Source: Morinoia aosen
Taxonomy: Eukaryota; Arthropoda; Malacostraca; Amphipoda; Talitridae
Assembly (NCBI GenBank): GCA_030386875.1
Contig: CM059569.1
Coordinates: 48,833,842-48,897,841, forward strand
Direction of reading: 5' to 3'
Length of the DNA stretch: 64,000 nt
Position 1 is the stretch's first letter, and every line of letters begins with the position of its first letter. The position numbers and the translations under genes are program-made. The notes below the pieces were generated by a model. The model saw only the letters and a program-made list of their open reading frames with translations, had not been told where the DNA came from and did no database searches. Positions 31,701 through 42,800 of this stretch are shown one piece after another.

Positions 31701-33007
31701 AAAAATGTACGAATTCAGGCTAGGTTTTTCAACATTATGAAGTGCAGATGTTCAAAATACGAAATAAAATCGTCATACTCTCCGATGATTACCTTAGACT
31801 TACTTTTTGGCAAAGCTCACTTTTGAATAGATATCGATTGAATTTGATTTTGTTGTCTCAGTGAAATCACAATGCATATGCCTGGAATGTTGTTTGGCGA
31901 TGGCTCGTCTGATTTACTACACTTCTACGTCGCAATATTAATTCTCTTTTTCCAGGCTTTACCGGTTGATTTTACTGACGGGCCTTCATTCTAGAATTGA
32001 GTACATATTTATTGATCAAAACTTGCATCTCTAAGCTCGTAATCTTACTACCATTTGTCGCTATTTCAAATAGAACTATATTCCCTTTAAAAATTTCCAG
32101 AGTTTCCGTATATTTTCATTCTAGGCAGGAACGAAGTTTCATGAAAATATACGGAAACTCTGGAAATTTTTAAAGGGAATATAGTTCTATTTGAAATAGC
32201 GACAAATGGTAGTAAGATTACGAGCTTAGAGATGCAAGTTTTGATCAATAAATATGTACTCAATTCTAGAATGAAGGCCCGTCAGTAAAATCAACCGGTA
32301 AAGCCTGGAAAAAGAGAATTAATATTGCGACGTAGAAGTGTAGTACATCAGACGAGCCATCGCCAAACAACATTCCAGGCATATGCATTGTGATTTCACT
32401 GAGACAACAAAATCAAATTCAATCGATATCTATTCAAAAGTGAGCTTTGCCAAAAAGTAAGTCTAAGGTAATCATCGGAGAGTATAACGATTTTATTTCG
32501 TATTTTTTATTTTTTATTTTCATTGTGTTGCAGGAACGAAGTGGTCGAGTGTGCGATTTTTCCACTTTTAATTTTACTTTATTTATTCAGTACTTATGCA
32601 ATGCTAAATATTTGTTGAAAAAATAAGTTGGGAGAAGCATTACTTTAATTCTGATTCAAGAAATAGTGAGAATTTGTATAGGTCACACCGTCACCGTTCC
32701 CTATGAATTTTCATTTCCACGACAAAGGTAGAGCTCTCTACATTCGCCCCTTATATCGAATAAGCTTTCTTACGTTCTCTTTATAAAATCATGCGATGCC
32801 TGGTGGTTATTGGTCCAAAGCCATTAGAAAGAGAAGTATCTTCTTTCTGACATTGTGACTGTCGGACTCTTCAGCCCTTATTTCACTTTTGTTTTGGTCG
32901 CAGATTTTGAGAAAGTTCACCTTATTCCGACGCCCAGCTTCACCTTCGGCGGCAAAACTGGATCTCTCGTCACCTCTTTAGTTCTGAAGAAGAAATCTGA
33001 TCCGTGA
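28656..33007 (+). CDS. EEF1AKMT2: EEF1A lysine methyltransferase 2 (METTL10), whole gene, 6 exons
   Basis: Exons 28656-28705, 29253-29475, 30385-30489, 30814-30965, 31219-31298 and 32904-33007 join in phase to 237 aa ending KKKSDP-stop. The family methylates a lysine of translation elongation factor eEF1A using S-adenosylmethionine, in the cytosol. Visible motifs: LGTKEHWDDAYKAEL near the start; GDTGEVWFGEES; SAM-binding motif I VLDLGTGN (about 77-84); GVDYS (101-105); HDKGTYDAISL; APGGVFVITSCNWT (180-193); and a C-terminal PTPSFTFGGKTGS. All align in order with the vertebrate protein, which has a longer N-terminus. Start ATG 28656 is chosen because it yields the conserved LGTKEHWD junction with a perfect splice. 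The gene converges with the CCBE1-like gene. Confidence 0.95.
28858..28990 (+). repeat. 135-bp direct repeat, copy 2, in EEF1AKMT2 intron 1
   Basis: Partner of 28196-28331. Preceded by TTTCAG like a splice acceptor; the frame runs on to RRKSGHENTYNKK before a stop. Differences from copy 1 include several amino-acid changes, so strong purifying selection is not evident. Confidence 0.7.
29253..29475 (+). CDS. EEF1AKMT2: EEF1AKMT2 exon 2
   Basis: Acceptor TTTTCACTTAG, donor CTG|GTGAGT. Encodes HWDDAYKAELKEF through motif I VLDLGTGNAHFLMEL, i.e. the start of the Rossmann-fold SAM site. A spurious ATG at 29230 lies in the intron. Confidence 0.95.
29490..29810. mobile_element. MITE with ~19-bp inverted ends, 14 nt after a splice donor
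   Basis: Ends GGTAGAGGAAACAAGGTAG (left) and CTACCTTGTTTCTTCTACC (right) are inverted repeats with one mismatch. GTGCTC on both outer sides may include the target duplication. Internally it carries three copies of a GGCTAGCCAATAGAACGG-like word and GCCAATAGCGG words. Same family as 19302-19575. Confidence 0.85.
29830..29962 (+). mobile_element. tRNA-SINE fragment (3' part)
   Basis: Matches the 3' body of the SINEs at 38170 and 53936 (ACCGGGAGTAACCGTCAT, GACATTTGAAAA, TGATATGTATCAGGCTTGAT) but lacks the tRNA head. Intron 2 of EEF1AKMT2. Confidence 0.7.
30385..30489 (+). CDS. EEF1AKMT2: EEF1AKMT2 exon 3
   Basis: Acceptor GCCCACAG, donor GAG|GTAACT, phase 0 on both sides, 35 codons. Encodes AEFGFKDLTGVDYSAHSVAL..., including the second strand of the SAM-binding fold (GVDYS). 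Confidence 0.95.
30682..30778 (-). mobile_element. TTAA-type MITE fragment (CGACCCACCGGTGGGTCG family)
   Basis: In reverse it reads TTAACATGTTGCG, then ACGACCCACCGCTGGGTAGT and CTGCGAAACGACCCATCAGT, matching 62014-62120. Only one end half is present. Two palindromic half-sites are kept. Confidence 0.7.
30814..30965 (+). CDS. EEF1AKMT2: EEF1AKMT2 exon 4
   Basis: Acceptor CTCCCCAG, donor CATAG|GTACTG, ends in phase 2. Encodes QADLVSPSLPPVAAL... and the conserved HDKGTYDAISL followed by MAYLRNVH. Confidence 0.93.
31219..31298 (+). CDS. EEF1AKMT2: EEF1AKMT2 exon 5
   Basis: Acceptor GTGATCAG chosen over the upstream TTAAAG at 31201 because only it keeps the phase and gives HRLLAPGGVFVITSCNWT without an insertion. 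Donor GAAT|GTGAGT. Encodes the TSCNWT signature. Confidence 0.9.
31754..32506. repeat. Near-perfect palindrome, 366-bp arms, 21-nt spacer
   Basis: 31754-32119 and 32141-32506 are reverse complements without any length difference. I found only two mismatches (at the CGTCATACTC/GAGTATAACG pair and the GATTTACT/AGTACATC pair). The spacer holds GCAGGAACGAAGT, which recurs with its neighbour TATTTTCATT just beyond the right arm (32515-32542). It lies entirely in intron 5 of EEF1AKMT2, so the pre-mRNA would fold into a ~366-bp duplex. Confidence 0.95.
32904..33007 (+). CDS. EEF1AKMT2: EEF1AKMT2 exon 6 (terminal)
   Basis: Acceptor GGTCGCAG. Encodes YFEKVHLIPTPSFTFGGKTG and SLVTSLVLKKKSDP-stop (TGA 33005-33007). 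The F-FGG-TG motif and final hydrophobic strand match the family C-terminus. Confidence 0.94.
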
Positions 33008-33773
33008 CCCCAAGGATGTATTTAGTAAACATTGAAATAGATCTTTCGTTGTTTGATTGCCCTCTACTTGTCGTAAGGTTTAACTTCAATGGAATCTTTT
33101 GTGAATTAATGAATGAAATGAACTAGAGGTGAATGATGACGAAATGAACTGTAGATTCAGGGTAGCTTTAACCTGAGGGAAACAAATAGATTGCTTGTGA
33201 ATTTCACTTACATTTATAAACGCGGTTAATCTTACACTTTACGTACTGTTTAGTTGTTCATATCATGTCATGCATGGGAAAACTCCAATGGTAGATGATG
33301 ACCATCTACAAAACTATTGTTAGAGTTTCTATCATTTATCTCAATCTTTTCCAAATCCTCACCGTAAGTTGCCACTGTGAGCGAGTTGTGTGTGCGTTTG
33401 TCTTTCGTGTAGGTAGTTGTGATTTCGAGCCCGGATTTTTATTGGGAAAAAGGAACCGTAATTACCCCAGTGGTCCCAAGTGTGTGAAATGAGTATCAGC
33501 TCGATATCAATAACGGCAATGCGTCCTGGCATTATTTGTGAGGCATTTGAAAAGTCAAACTAAGATAAGCACATCCTTGATCGGGGTAAATGTTATTTTT
33601 TGTCTTATTTTTTAATGTCATGTAGACTTTTTATCGGCCCTCACTTTCACTATACATAAAAAGTAACTAGGAATAGTTTCTCCGATGACGTTAATGGTAT
33701 TCCTAATGTTTGGTTATAGATATATATTTGCTCTGTCACAAGAAAATATTTCAGAGCATAATTTCTGAAAATG
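33008..33773. other. 3' flank of EEF1AKMT2
   Basis: Presumed 3' UTR and intergenic DNA. I saw no canonical AATAAA in the first ~700 nt, so the poly(A) site is undetermined. Confidence 0.3.
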
Positions 33774-33998
33774 TCGAGTGATGAGTTGGCTGGTTTGTGA
33801 CCCACATGTGGCCACTAAGAGGATTTCCACCATTTGGATCACACCGGTGATCACAACTGAATTTATGCATGTGCTGGATGAGAAACAAACGAAGGCTCGT
33901 TCCAATCAGTCTGTTCAATTAAGTGTTAAAAATTCAAAGGGAGTTTAACATGAATTGAATGTTGAACTTCAATTATACGCACAGTAATTAACGGGTCA
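33774..33998 (+). mobile_element. TTAA-type MITE copy, diverged
   Basis: Carries GTGACCCACATGTGGCCACT, ACACCGGTGATC and the 3' block GAATTGAATGTTGAACTTCA with a final ATTAACGGGT. Same family as the copy starting at 34633, with which it shares CTGGATGAGAA and GAAGGCTCGTTCCAAT. Confidence 0.6.
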
Positions 33999-34408
33999 AC
34001 CACTTAAGAATCAAACAATGAATGGCCTCGGCCATCAAAAACCTCAAGTCAGCTTTTGGCTGCAGTAGAAGAGGTGGAAATGATATAAAAGAGGGCTCCC
34101 GCTGCACACGGTAAGTATTTTTGCAAAGCATGTATTCCAACGGAGTAGACTCGTCAGCACAATAATTCCATAGTTATTCCCATTGCGTCTTCACCATTTT
34201 TTTGTCCCATGCAGCAAACAAGCTTTGGAAAGTTGCTGATGCTTAGTTGGAATGTATGCCCTTCTAAACTAACGTGCTCTGATATCGTTGCTCTTACAGG
34301 CATTTTATAGCTTCGCGAACTATTTTTTTGGGCGTGTCTGCTGTGTCTAACCACTTAGTAACAAAAAATTGAAACTATTTAATGAAAATTAGTTTCATTT
34401 TTTTAAAT

Positions 34409-34414
34409 TTTATT
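34409..34414 (-). terminator. Candidate poly(A) signal of the CCBE1-like gene
   Basis: AATAAA on the minus strand about 730 nt after the stop codon at 35141. Proposed only from position and sequence. Confidence 0.25.
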
Positions 34415-34632
34415 GATAATGCGTTATGCATTGTATGTAATAATACTATTAGAACATCTTGCATAGATATTATGGATCGAGGAAAATAATTTTAATTTTC
34501 ATGAAAATCTAAAACTAATGCCAGCGCCAAAATCATAAATTTCTTCGCTAAAGATGGGACTGTTTCTTCTCTTCAATGTTGCTAATCACACCTAGGTATT
34601 TCGATGAGCAAATTTTCTGAAAATGTTGATTG

Positions 34633-34790
34633 ACGCGTTGACTGCTTTGTGACCCACCAGTGGCCACTGAGAGGATTTCCATAATGCAGGCGGCTCCCCG
34701 GTAGTTCCAGCTGAATTTCTACATATACTGGATGAGAATCAAATGAAGGCTCGTTCCAATTAATTCAATTTCAACATGCTTTGACTCGAC
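34633..34790 (+). mobile_element. TTAA-type MITE copy, truncated
   Basis: GCGTTGACTGCTTTGTGACC start, CCACCAGTGGCCACTGAGAG, then CTGGATGAGAATCAAATGAA and AAGGCTCGTTCCAATTAAT; the right end is missing. Confidence 0.6.
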
Positions 34791-35140
34791 CCGAAAAAGT
34801 TGGAATTGATGACGTCACTTGTGTCGCGACACCGAACTCAGGCGCTCAGCCAACTAGCTGAAGTCGTAGAAAGATATACTGTATAACTGTTCAGAGGCCA
34901 AATGTGAAGTGAGTTGTATTAAAATAAATTTGAAAATACTAGTACTACTCTTTTAATGAATTGATTAGTTATGATACCAGGATATTTCGACATTTCCTAT
35001 GGAACAGGAATTATCGAGTTCCCTTAGTATTCTCTATATATCTTGATCCACTTCATAACTATCTCCAACAAAGCCCACAAGAAAAAGATGGAAAGTTTCT
35101 TCAAACATCTTCGAAAAATTTTAACAGTTTTCCTCACGCC

Positions 35141-36383
35141 TCATCCCACATCCCGGTTTGAATCAACGCTCTTCTTACTCTCATCCGCGAACTTAGGGTG
35201 CCTCAGGTTAGACGCTGCCTCCGAACTCTCATCCCGGTCACTGCTCTGTGTTAAAAAGCCATTTAGCGAGCCGCCGAAGCTGATTTCTTCATGAACATCA
35301 GCAGATTGCCCGTGAGTTTCAGCCAGTTCGGTCTCTTGGCTTATGCAATTCTCAGGTAATTCTTGCTCATCTGCAGCCAGTGCGCGAAGTTTTGCTGATG
35401 ATTTAGGGTGGTTTTGTAGAGCATTTGCAGCTTCTGGTTGAAGATTGCTACGCTTCTGATGCAGCCCCTTGTCCTCCTGGGACTGGTAGCGAAGGGCTGC
35501 AGGAAGACCTTCTTTTAACTTATCGTAGGTTATTACGGGCGATGAGGGAATGAGGGAAATATCATCCGATAAGTATACCTCATTTAACTCGGCGTTTTCA
35601 GTCTGCCATATGTCGGAAACTTCAGACGTGGCAGCGGGTGTAGTCATAGGTTTGTAAACGTTCAATGTTATATCAATGAACGAATCAGTTTGTATCCCAG
35701 GGACGTCATTCTGCAGGAAAGTGGACGAGTTATCATTTACAGTTTCTGTTTTAAGACCTGTTATTTTCTCGACTTTACTGTTACTGTCTGATGCGTTGTT
35801 TGATTTGGAAACCGAAGAGTTTAGAAATGCTGTTTGAATAGATTCTAGAGCTTCTTGAAAATCGTCGTCAGGAGACGGAATGACGTCTGCCTCGTTGCCT
35901 GATGAATCTTTTCCATCAACCCAAGAATTCAAATTGTCTAACAAAGGCAGAGAGTATGAATCATTTTGTTTTTTAATTAACTCTTCGGAATCACCGTAAA
36001 TTTGAAGAATATCATTATCAGCAAGACTCGTGTTAAGCATGGAAGGCGATGCTGTAGCAATGGCCAACGGTGGCCGATGAAGATATTCGACCCTTCTTCT
36101 GGGCTGCGCCAAATGGCTGTATTCAAGGGCCTCGCCGAACGGTAAAACTTGATTCATGTTTCTACGATTAATGTTCAAGCCGTCTACCCCGCGGTCGCCG
36201 ATGACTTTTTCTTCGACATCCCAAGTTGGCTCGTCTGTCAAAAGCGTCACCGCGCTGTAGCCCCCGCTGTCGAAGAGCTTTGGGTGCGGTGCTGAGCCAA
36301 TTTTAGAAGGCCCGTTGATTACGTTGTCGGAGTCAGTGAACTGGTACTCATTGCTTCCATGGTCAGGGTGGATGGGATCAGAT
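35141..36383 (-). CDS. CCBE1: CCBE1-like exon 12 (C-terminal tail)
   Basis: Acceptor TCGTTTGCAG; encodes [20 protein letters not shown]... to [16 protein letters not shown]-stop. The first residue follows the split Arg from exon 11. Composition is acidic and Ser/Asn-rich with one Cys and no repeats or recognised domain, so it is probably disordered. Not found in vertebrate CCBE1. Confidence 0.88.
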
Positions 36384-36833
36384 CTGCAAACGATAGAAGT
36401 TGATATTCAGAGGTCAGTTTCCATTTTATGAAGAAAATCCACGCTTCTATTCCATTAGCTTTCTACATACTCTCGTAACTCCTTCAATTGAACCGTTGAA
36501 CATTATGTGTTACGAAAGCTTTTTAATTCTAATGGCTTATCAATGAATAATATTTTCGTTTATTAGTGTGTGTTTTAAGAATGCTGTATAAATTCAAAGG
36601 TAATAGCGAAATCCTATACTATGTACGTTTAAAATGTGCTTTAACTTCAACGATCAAAAATTATCAAAATTAGAAAATAGCAATAAAAGTTCAAATCAAT
36701 ATATTTTGAGATATATGTGGGGAACCAAATTTCTTTGTAATTAAAAATTCTATAGGTAATGAACCAACAAAACTTTGATTCAACTTTAGTTATTCTAAGA
36801 TTTCGTGAAAATGATGAAATAAAACAATATTCT

Positions 36834-36875
<42 letters not shown>

Positions 36876-39800
36876 ATAGCTCAAAGTCATATCACCCCCA
36901 GAAACAATTACTGAGTCTGGTAAAGCGGGCTCTCCGTCCACGCATAGGTTTTTTTCAAACGAAATAAATGTACAGGGAGTTCATGAGAATCGAACTCGTG
37001 ACTTATAAGTTACCGCGCCAACACGCTACCGACTGCGCTATCAATCACCCTAAAAGGTGATCGAGGCGCAACGAAAGCAATGCATGGCACGGCGAAAGCG
37101 GGCTCTTCCGTCCACGCATATAATTCCCTTATGTATCAATAGCTCAAAGTCATATCACCCCCAGAAACAATTACTGAGTCTGGTAAAGCGGGCTCTCCGT
37201 CCACGCATAGGTTTTTTTCAAACGAAATAAATGTACAGGGAGTTCATGGGAATCGAACTCGTGACTTATAAGTTACCGCGCCAACACGCTACCGACTGCG
37301 CTATCAATCACCCTAAAAGGTGATCGAGGCGCAACGAAAGCAATGCATGGCACGGCGAAAGCGGGCTCTTCCGTCCACGCATATAATTCCCTTATGTATC
37401 AATAGCTCAAAGTCATATCACCCCCAGAAACAATTACTGAGTCTGGTAAAGCGGGCTCTCCGTCCACGCATAGGTTTTTTTTTCAAACGAAATAAATGTA
37501 CAGGGAGTTCATGGGAATCGAACTCGTGATCACCTTTTAGGGTGATTGATAGCGCAGTCGGTAGCGTGTTGGCGCGGTAACTTATAAGTCACGAGCTCGA
37601 TTCCCATGAACTCCCTGTACATTTATATATATATATATATATATAACATGGACGAGCATATTAGAATTAACGGTTTATTTTTTTTGGGCCATGATAACGA
37701 ATCTGATTGAGTATAATCAGATAGAGTCCATGTATTTGGAATGTGAAATAAACTTTACGCTTCTGTAAATATGATATTTGGTATTTAGATATTATCACAA
37801 ATATTTTAACTTATTTTATTTGTTATTGTAGTTATCATTATTATTACTTTTTTGCAAAAATTTATTGTTCTTCTTGTTATTTATTAAATATATTTCTTTA
37901 ATTTATTTATTTGTAGTTTTTACTTCAGCTCGAAAGGCACGTCGAATTATCCATCTTGTTGTTTCAGGGAGAACCAGAACAAACGTCACAGCCCTCGTTT
38001 TCGCTACCTTGTTCCAATGGTCGAGGGCGCTTAATTGTGCTTCGTGTGGGAGGGTTACAGGGCTCAAGAAACTAATATTCGATTTATTTTCCCTTGGGAA
38101 AAAAAGAGTTAACCACGATTAACACTCACTCAATTTCCCTTCCTAGCCAGGTCTTTGGATCGGGATCCTAGCTCTCCGTGGTACAGTGGTTAAGGGATCG
38201 GGCTCGTATGTTGGAGTCGCGGGTTCGTATCCCGGCGCTGACGCGGAGATTTTCCCCGTTGGGTTTAAGGGAAAGCTCAAGCACAATACCCCACTCAACC
38301 CAGGTGTCGGAAATGGGTACCGGCTTTACGGGGGAACCGTCATGGTGTCCTATATATAGGGTTAGTTATAAGACATTTGAAAAACCAATGCTAAGATCAT
38401 ATGTATCAGGCTTGATTGGAAATAAAGCATCCCAAAGATGCCGATGTTAACCTAACCTAACCTTTGGAATGGTTCTGCTCGACCGGGAGTAACAGCCATG
38501 GCTTCCTGGCGTTAGTTTCAAGATACTCGTATTTGAATTTCTAATATCCAATATGTTTTAATATATTTCGTGTATCCATTTTATGGAAATAAACGGTTTC
38601 TTTCTTTCTTTTTTGAAAAAAATAGCGTATAAGAAGTTGTAAACTTGATTGGGATGAAACATTCTCCCATCAAAGACAAGGCCTTTACCTGGCGACCCGC
38701 TGGTAATACTGATAACTTGGTTGGAATGAAACATTCTTCCAGCAAAGCATTCACCTGTCAACCCGCTGCTGCAGCGCCGTCAGGTCGAGCCTGAGGTCGG
38801 CCAGCACCTCGAGCACGAAGTTGAGAGCGTCTGCGTTGCCCCCTTCGCCAGGAGGTCCTCTGTCTCCTCGCAGACCTCGAGGGCCATCTCGGCCGGGAGC
38901 TCCTGGCGGACCCTGGGTATTTCGGCGAGTGATCAAGGAAAATAGCAAGCCGATAAAGCTAATTTGGATTTTCAAACGAATGATGCCGAATGTTCTTTCT
39001 TTTCCTCTACCATGATTTCTCTCTTTGCTCAAAGATGGAAAAAATCTTTCTTCTATAATAGTGTTTAATGGGAAATTCGCCTTCCTGTTAAAACTGTGTT
39101 TTCAAAGAATCATCATTTACTCGTTGATTCTTCTATGTGCTAGTCCAGTGAGTATCTACAACCATTGTGAATTTCATAGCCAGTTTCCTTGGGACTTACT
39201 ATTGGACCTCTTCTGCAGCGACAGAAGCTTCTCTGATTCTGCTCGCCAATCACAGTCCAGGAATCTAGCGGGAAGTCTTCACTTCGGTTGATATCGTTGG
39301 TCTCCTCCAGCACAGCCGACCTGTACTGGTCAGTCGGGGCGCCCGGTTCACCCGGTGGTCCAGCATTGCCTACGGAGCAGAAATTGCAATATTTATGTTT
39401 ATTTCACAAATGCAAAGCCTTGAATCAAGTTTAATAGCTATCTTAGTTGGAGTCATTGGGCAGTTGGACATTTGGTACGGGACTAGGTGTGTTGAGCATG
39501 TGTTTGTGGTGAGTCAGGAGTATGAGAAGTGTGAGCGATAGTCGGTTTTCTCGAGAAAATAATTAAAAAACTAGCAGGACCCGTGGAAATTCCACGGACA
39601 ATGTCATCAATAAGGTATGTGGATCCGTGTAAAAATTCGGTCAACATTACTTAAAAAATTTTCAAATAATCTAAGCTTACCTACGATGCCATCCTAGAAA
39701 ATTAAATGAAACTACTATTACATATCAGAGCACCTATATGTATGCATATATTCTATATATAATTAAAGGCCCATTTAACTTAGGGCAACATTTCTAGAGA

Positions 39801-42800
39801 GTATAAATAAAATAGTGAACTTAATTTGTCATTTGTTGCAGCATACTTATAGTCAATCACTCATTTTAGCATACTTATAGTCAATTTATTGTACATGAGA
39901 ATTAAATATCTGCTGTAGACTGCAAAGGAGAAGACTTCTGCCGACCAACACAAGCAAACAAATATGGCTTCAGGGCACCCAAACTCATACACATTAAGAA
40001 ATTACTTCTGTGTATACGATATTTCTTGTAAATGTGATTCCTCTTTTGTGGCCATGCGTGGAATCATTAAGATGTAGGACTTCAACTCTCAAATTGTTCA
40101 TTGCTTTTGCTCATGAAAATGCTATATAGAGCTGGCCGTGAGTGGAGCATGGCTTTGGTAAATATATGCCAACTCTATCAAATGTTTGACTTTGAGCTTT
40201 ATTTATTGTCATTAAGTAGGAGAGGCGAACTGGAAATTTAGTGCAATGCAGAACAAAGGGAATATTGGCATCGTCAGGGTTCAGTTTTATCCCTGGGATA
40301 AGTACTTTGTTATGAGCGTGAGAACCACTGGTTATTGATGCCTCGATGCTGTGCTCATGAAGCTGAATGACCTCCAGTCGAGTGCCGTTACACAGTCCCT
40401 GAGTTATGGATAGGTTTCTCAGTAGCATGATTATTGCGCCAACTTTCAAATTCAGTCTATGAGGAGGCATGCCAGACGGAGTGAGAGAATTAATGAACTC
40501 CATTGGATACTTTTGTACTTCTTCTTCATTATCGCAAGATACGGAATCGGTGCTCAAGTAAGTTTAATTTTCTGTTGGTAGCATTCTCAGAACTTCCTCA
40601 TTGACTGCTAAGCATTCAGAATTTTTTGTGATAAGATTACTCTTGTTTTCATCTCTTCAGCCGTACAGTTGTCAAACACCTGTGATATCAAAGAGCCATG
40701 ACATGTGCAGGTTTCAGGAACGTCTATAACATCTGGAGCCATTCAATCACGAGTACTCTGGATTGATCCATTGCCCATTTGTAGAAGCCACCTTGAAAAC
40801 TCATGTTCATTTGCATTTGCTCTCATGTTCTGTGTGAGGCTCATGTGGCGCAAGCTGTGCCATAACTCTGAGCGTTTAAGGCACACGTCAAGCACAGCAG
40901 CAGGAGGGGCTCTGGGAACAATTGGAAGTACTTGTCTGAAGTCACCTCCGAGTACGTTTACTTTACCACCAAATGCAGTGTGGGTGTTCATTATATCTCT
41001 CAAGCATTTATCGATCTCTTTCATAGCATAGCATGGAATCATAGAGGCTTCATCAATAATGAACGCTTTAACTTGCCGCAGAAATTGTCCTTGCACAGAG
41101 CTTGGTGGCACACTGCAGACACTTGTTTCGCTTAGGGAAACTGGAAGCTTGAATATGTTGTGCAGCGTTTTGCCGCATCTCAACAGTGCTGCAGCAATAC
41201 CGGTCCAAGCAGATGTGCTTGTCTTAAGGTTGTTCGCATTAAGATAGTCATTTACTTTGTTGAATAGGTAGGTTTTCCTGAGCCGCCGGGTGCATCCACA
41301 TATAACAGTCTATTTTCAATCTGCTCGCCTCACTCAAAAGAGAATGCACTTGCAACCACAACATTGAATATCTGCTTCTGTTCAATATCCAGAGAATTAA
41401 CATCTATGTTATTGTTTCCAACATCTCCTTCATTTACAGGATTATCCCCAACTGGTTCAGGTAGACCGAACATGTTGCAGGTTATGCCATTTTCAATGAA
41501 GAAGGCATTCAGCAAGTAGAGAGCAACATTTTCAGCAGTTATGTTATCATTTCTCAGCATCAGATCTTCAATCATGTAATGCTTATTCTCATTGCATAAC
41601 TGCAGGGCATTCACGGGCTGGTTGAAGACGCACATCATTGCAAACATAGTAAGTAGTTCCCGTGGCATTTGATGAGCTGCTGCTTCTGTCAAAGCTTACT
41701 GCAATGCATCGTCAATCTCAACCAGGCGCAGTCTGACGAATGCCTGTTTGAAGGTGTCCATTTCTTGACCCCCGATTGAATTCAAATCCCTGAATGAAGT
41801 CGCTCCAGGGACATGGAGGAGCAACATCCTAAAATAAAATTTTTCAGCATTTCGAGGACTTGTACAGAACATTCTGGTTACAATGTTGCTGAATCTAACA
41901 CGACGCGTCCACCTTGTTTGTTTGATGAAAAAATAATGCTCAGGTATAGAAGAGTACAGAAAATTTCGAGCATTCTCATCTGTTTGATTGAGTTTAAACC
42001 AAGCTGTCAATTGTGTGTCGCGTTCTGCTGCTCATGCTGCCGCCTTCCTTTGATTTCCTTGTCTATAGAACACTTGCTGCTCATCAGGTAAATGTAGAGC
42101 CAAACGATAAACAGTGTGAGATTGATCATGCATTTTGAACTCTGACAATCTCCAAAAGGCTTCTGGCGGAGACACATACCTGCATGACAAATACTGTTTA
42201 ACTTCATTATGTTCATGTACTTCAATGTGTTCTTGTACTTCATTTGGTTCATTATTTTTAACAACATTATTCCTGATTTCAATGTTAGCACAGTCGTTGC
42301 CTTTGTGTACATATTTGAACAGGTATTTTACGCTTTTCACCGAGAAACACACAAAAACAATTTTATTGGCGCGGTGTTTTCTCTGTAGATACTTATTGTA
42401 TGGGACGACAAATCTGTTGTCAACCTCACGAGTGCCCACTTGTACATTGTCTGCATTGTTTCTCCGTCTGTACACTGGGTCTCCGGATACATTCATCATG
42501 GTTTTTTCTTGGAAATCTTTTGGATATTTTTTCTCACACTGTCCTTCAACCATGCACACAGAATTAGGATTTGATGTCCCACATGGACTATGGATCATCA
42601 ATGTTCTCAACGCATTCTCTCAACTCTGGGTGGTCTGATGAAGGTATTTCAGCGCAAACTACATAATCAATTTGCTCTCTTGTTCTTAGTTTGTCTTCTA
42701 CTCGCAAAATTATCAAAAGATGGCATTGATCCAAGGTTCTCTGTGATTTCTCGACACTTTGGGTTACAAGAATATGTCAGGAAAATATCTGGTTTTCAAA

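Larger units (their letters stand above)
36838..37645. repeat. 263-bp tandem repeat containing tRNA-like units, with terminal inversion
   Basis: Two full units and most of a third (period 263 bp: 36974 to 37237), each with GCTCAAAGTCATATCACCCC, a minus-strand tRNA-like stretch, and GGCACGGCGAAAGCGGGCTC. In the last unit the tRNA-like part is broken at GAACTCGTGA and continues as an inverted plus-strand copy. (TA)n tracts bound both sides (36838-36873, 37622-37645). Confidence 0.9.

Noticed and set aside
31754-32506. Palindrome as a missed-adapter long-read artefact
   Set aside because: Such artefacts return to the left flank after the tip; here a new unique flank containing EEF1AKMT2 exon 6 follows the right arm, so it is probably real, though read support should be checked.
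36974-37616. Functional tRNA gene cluster
   Set aside because: A and B boxes are good, but the anticodon stem cannot be formed and the acceptor stem has mismatches; kept only as tRNA-like.
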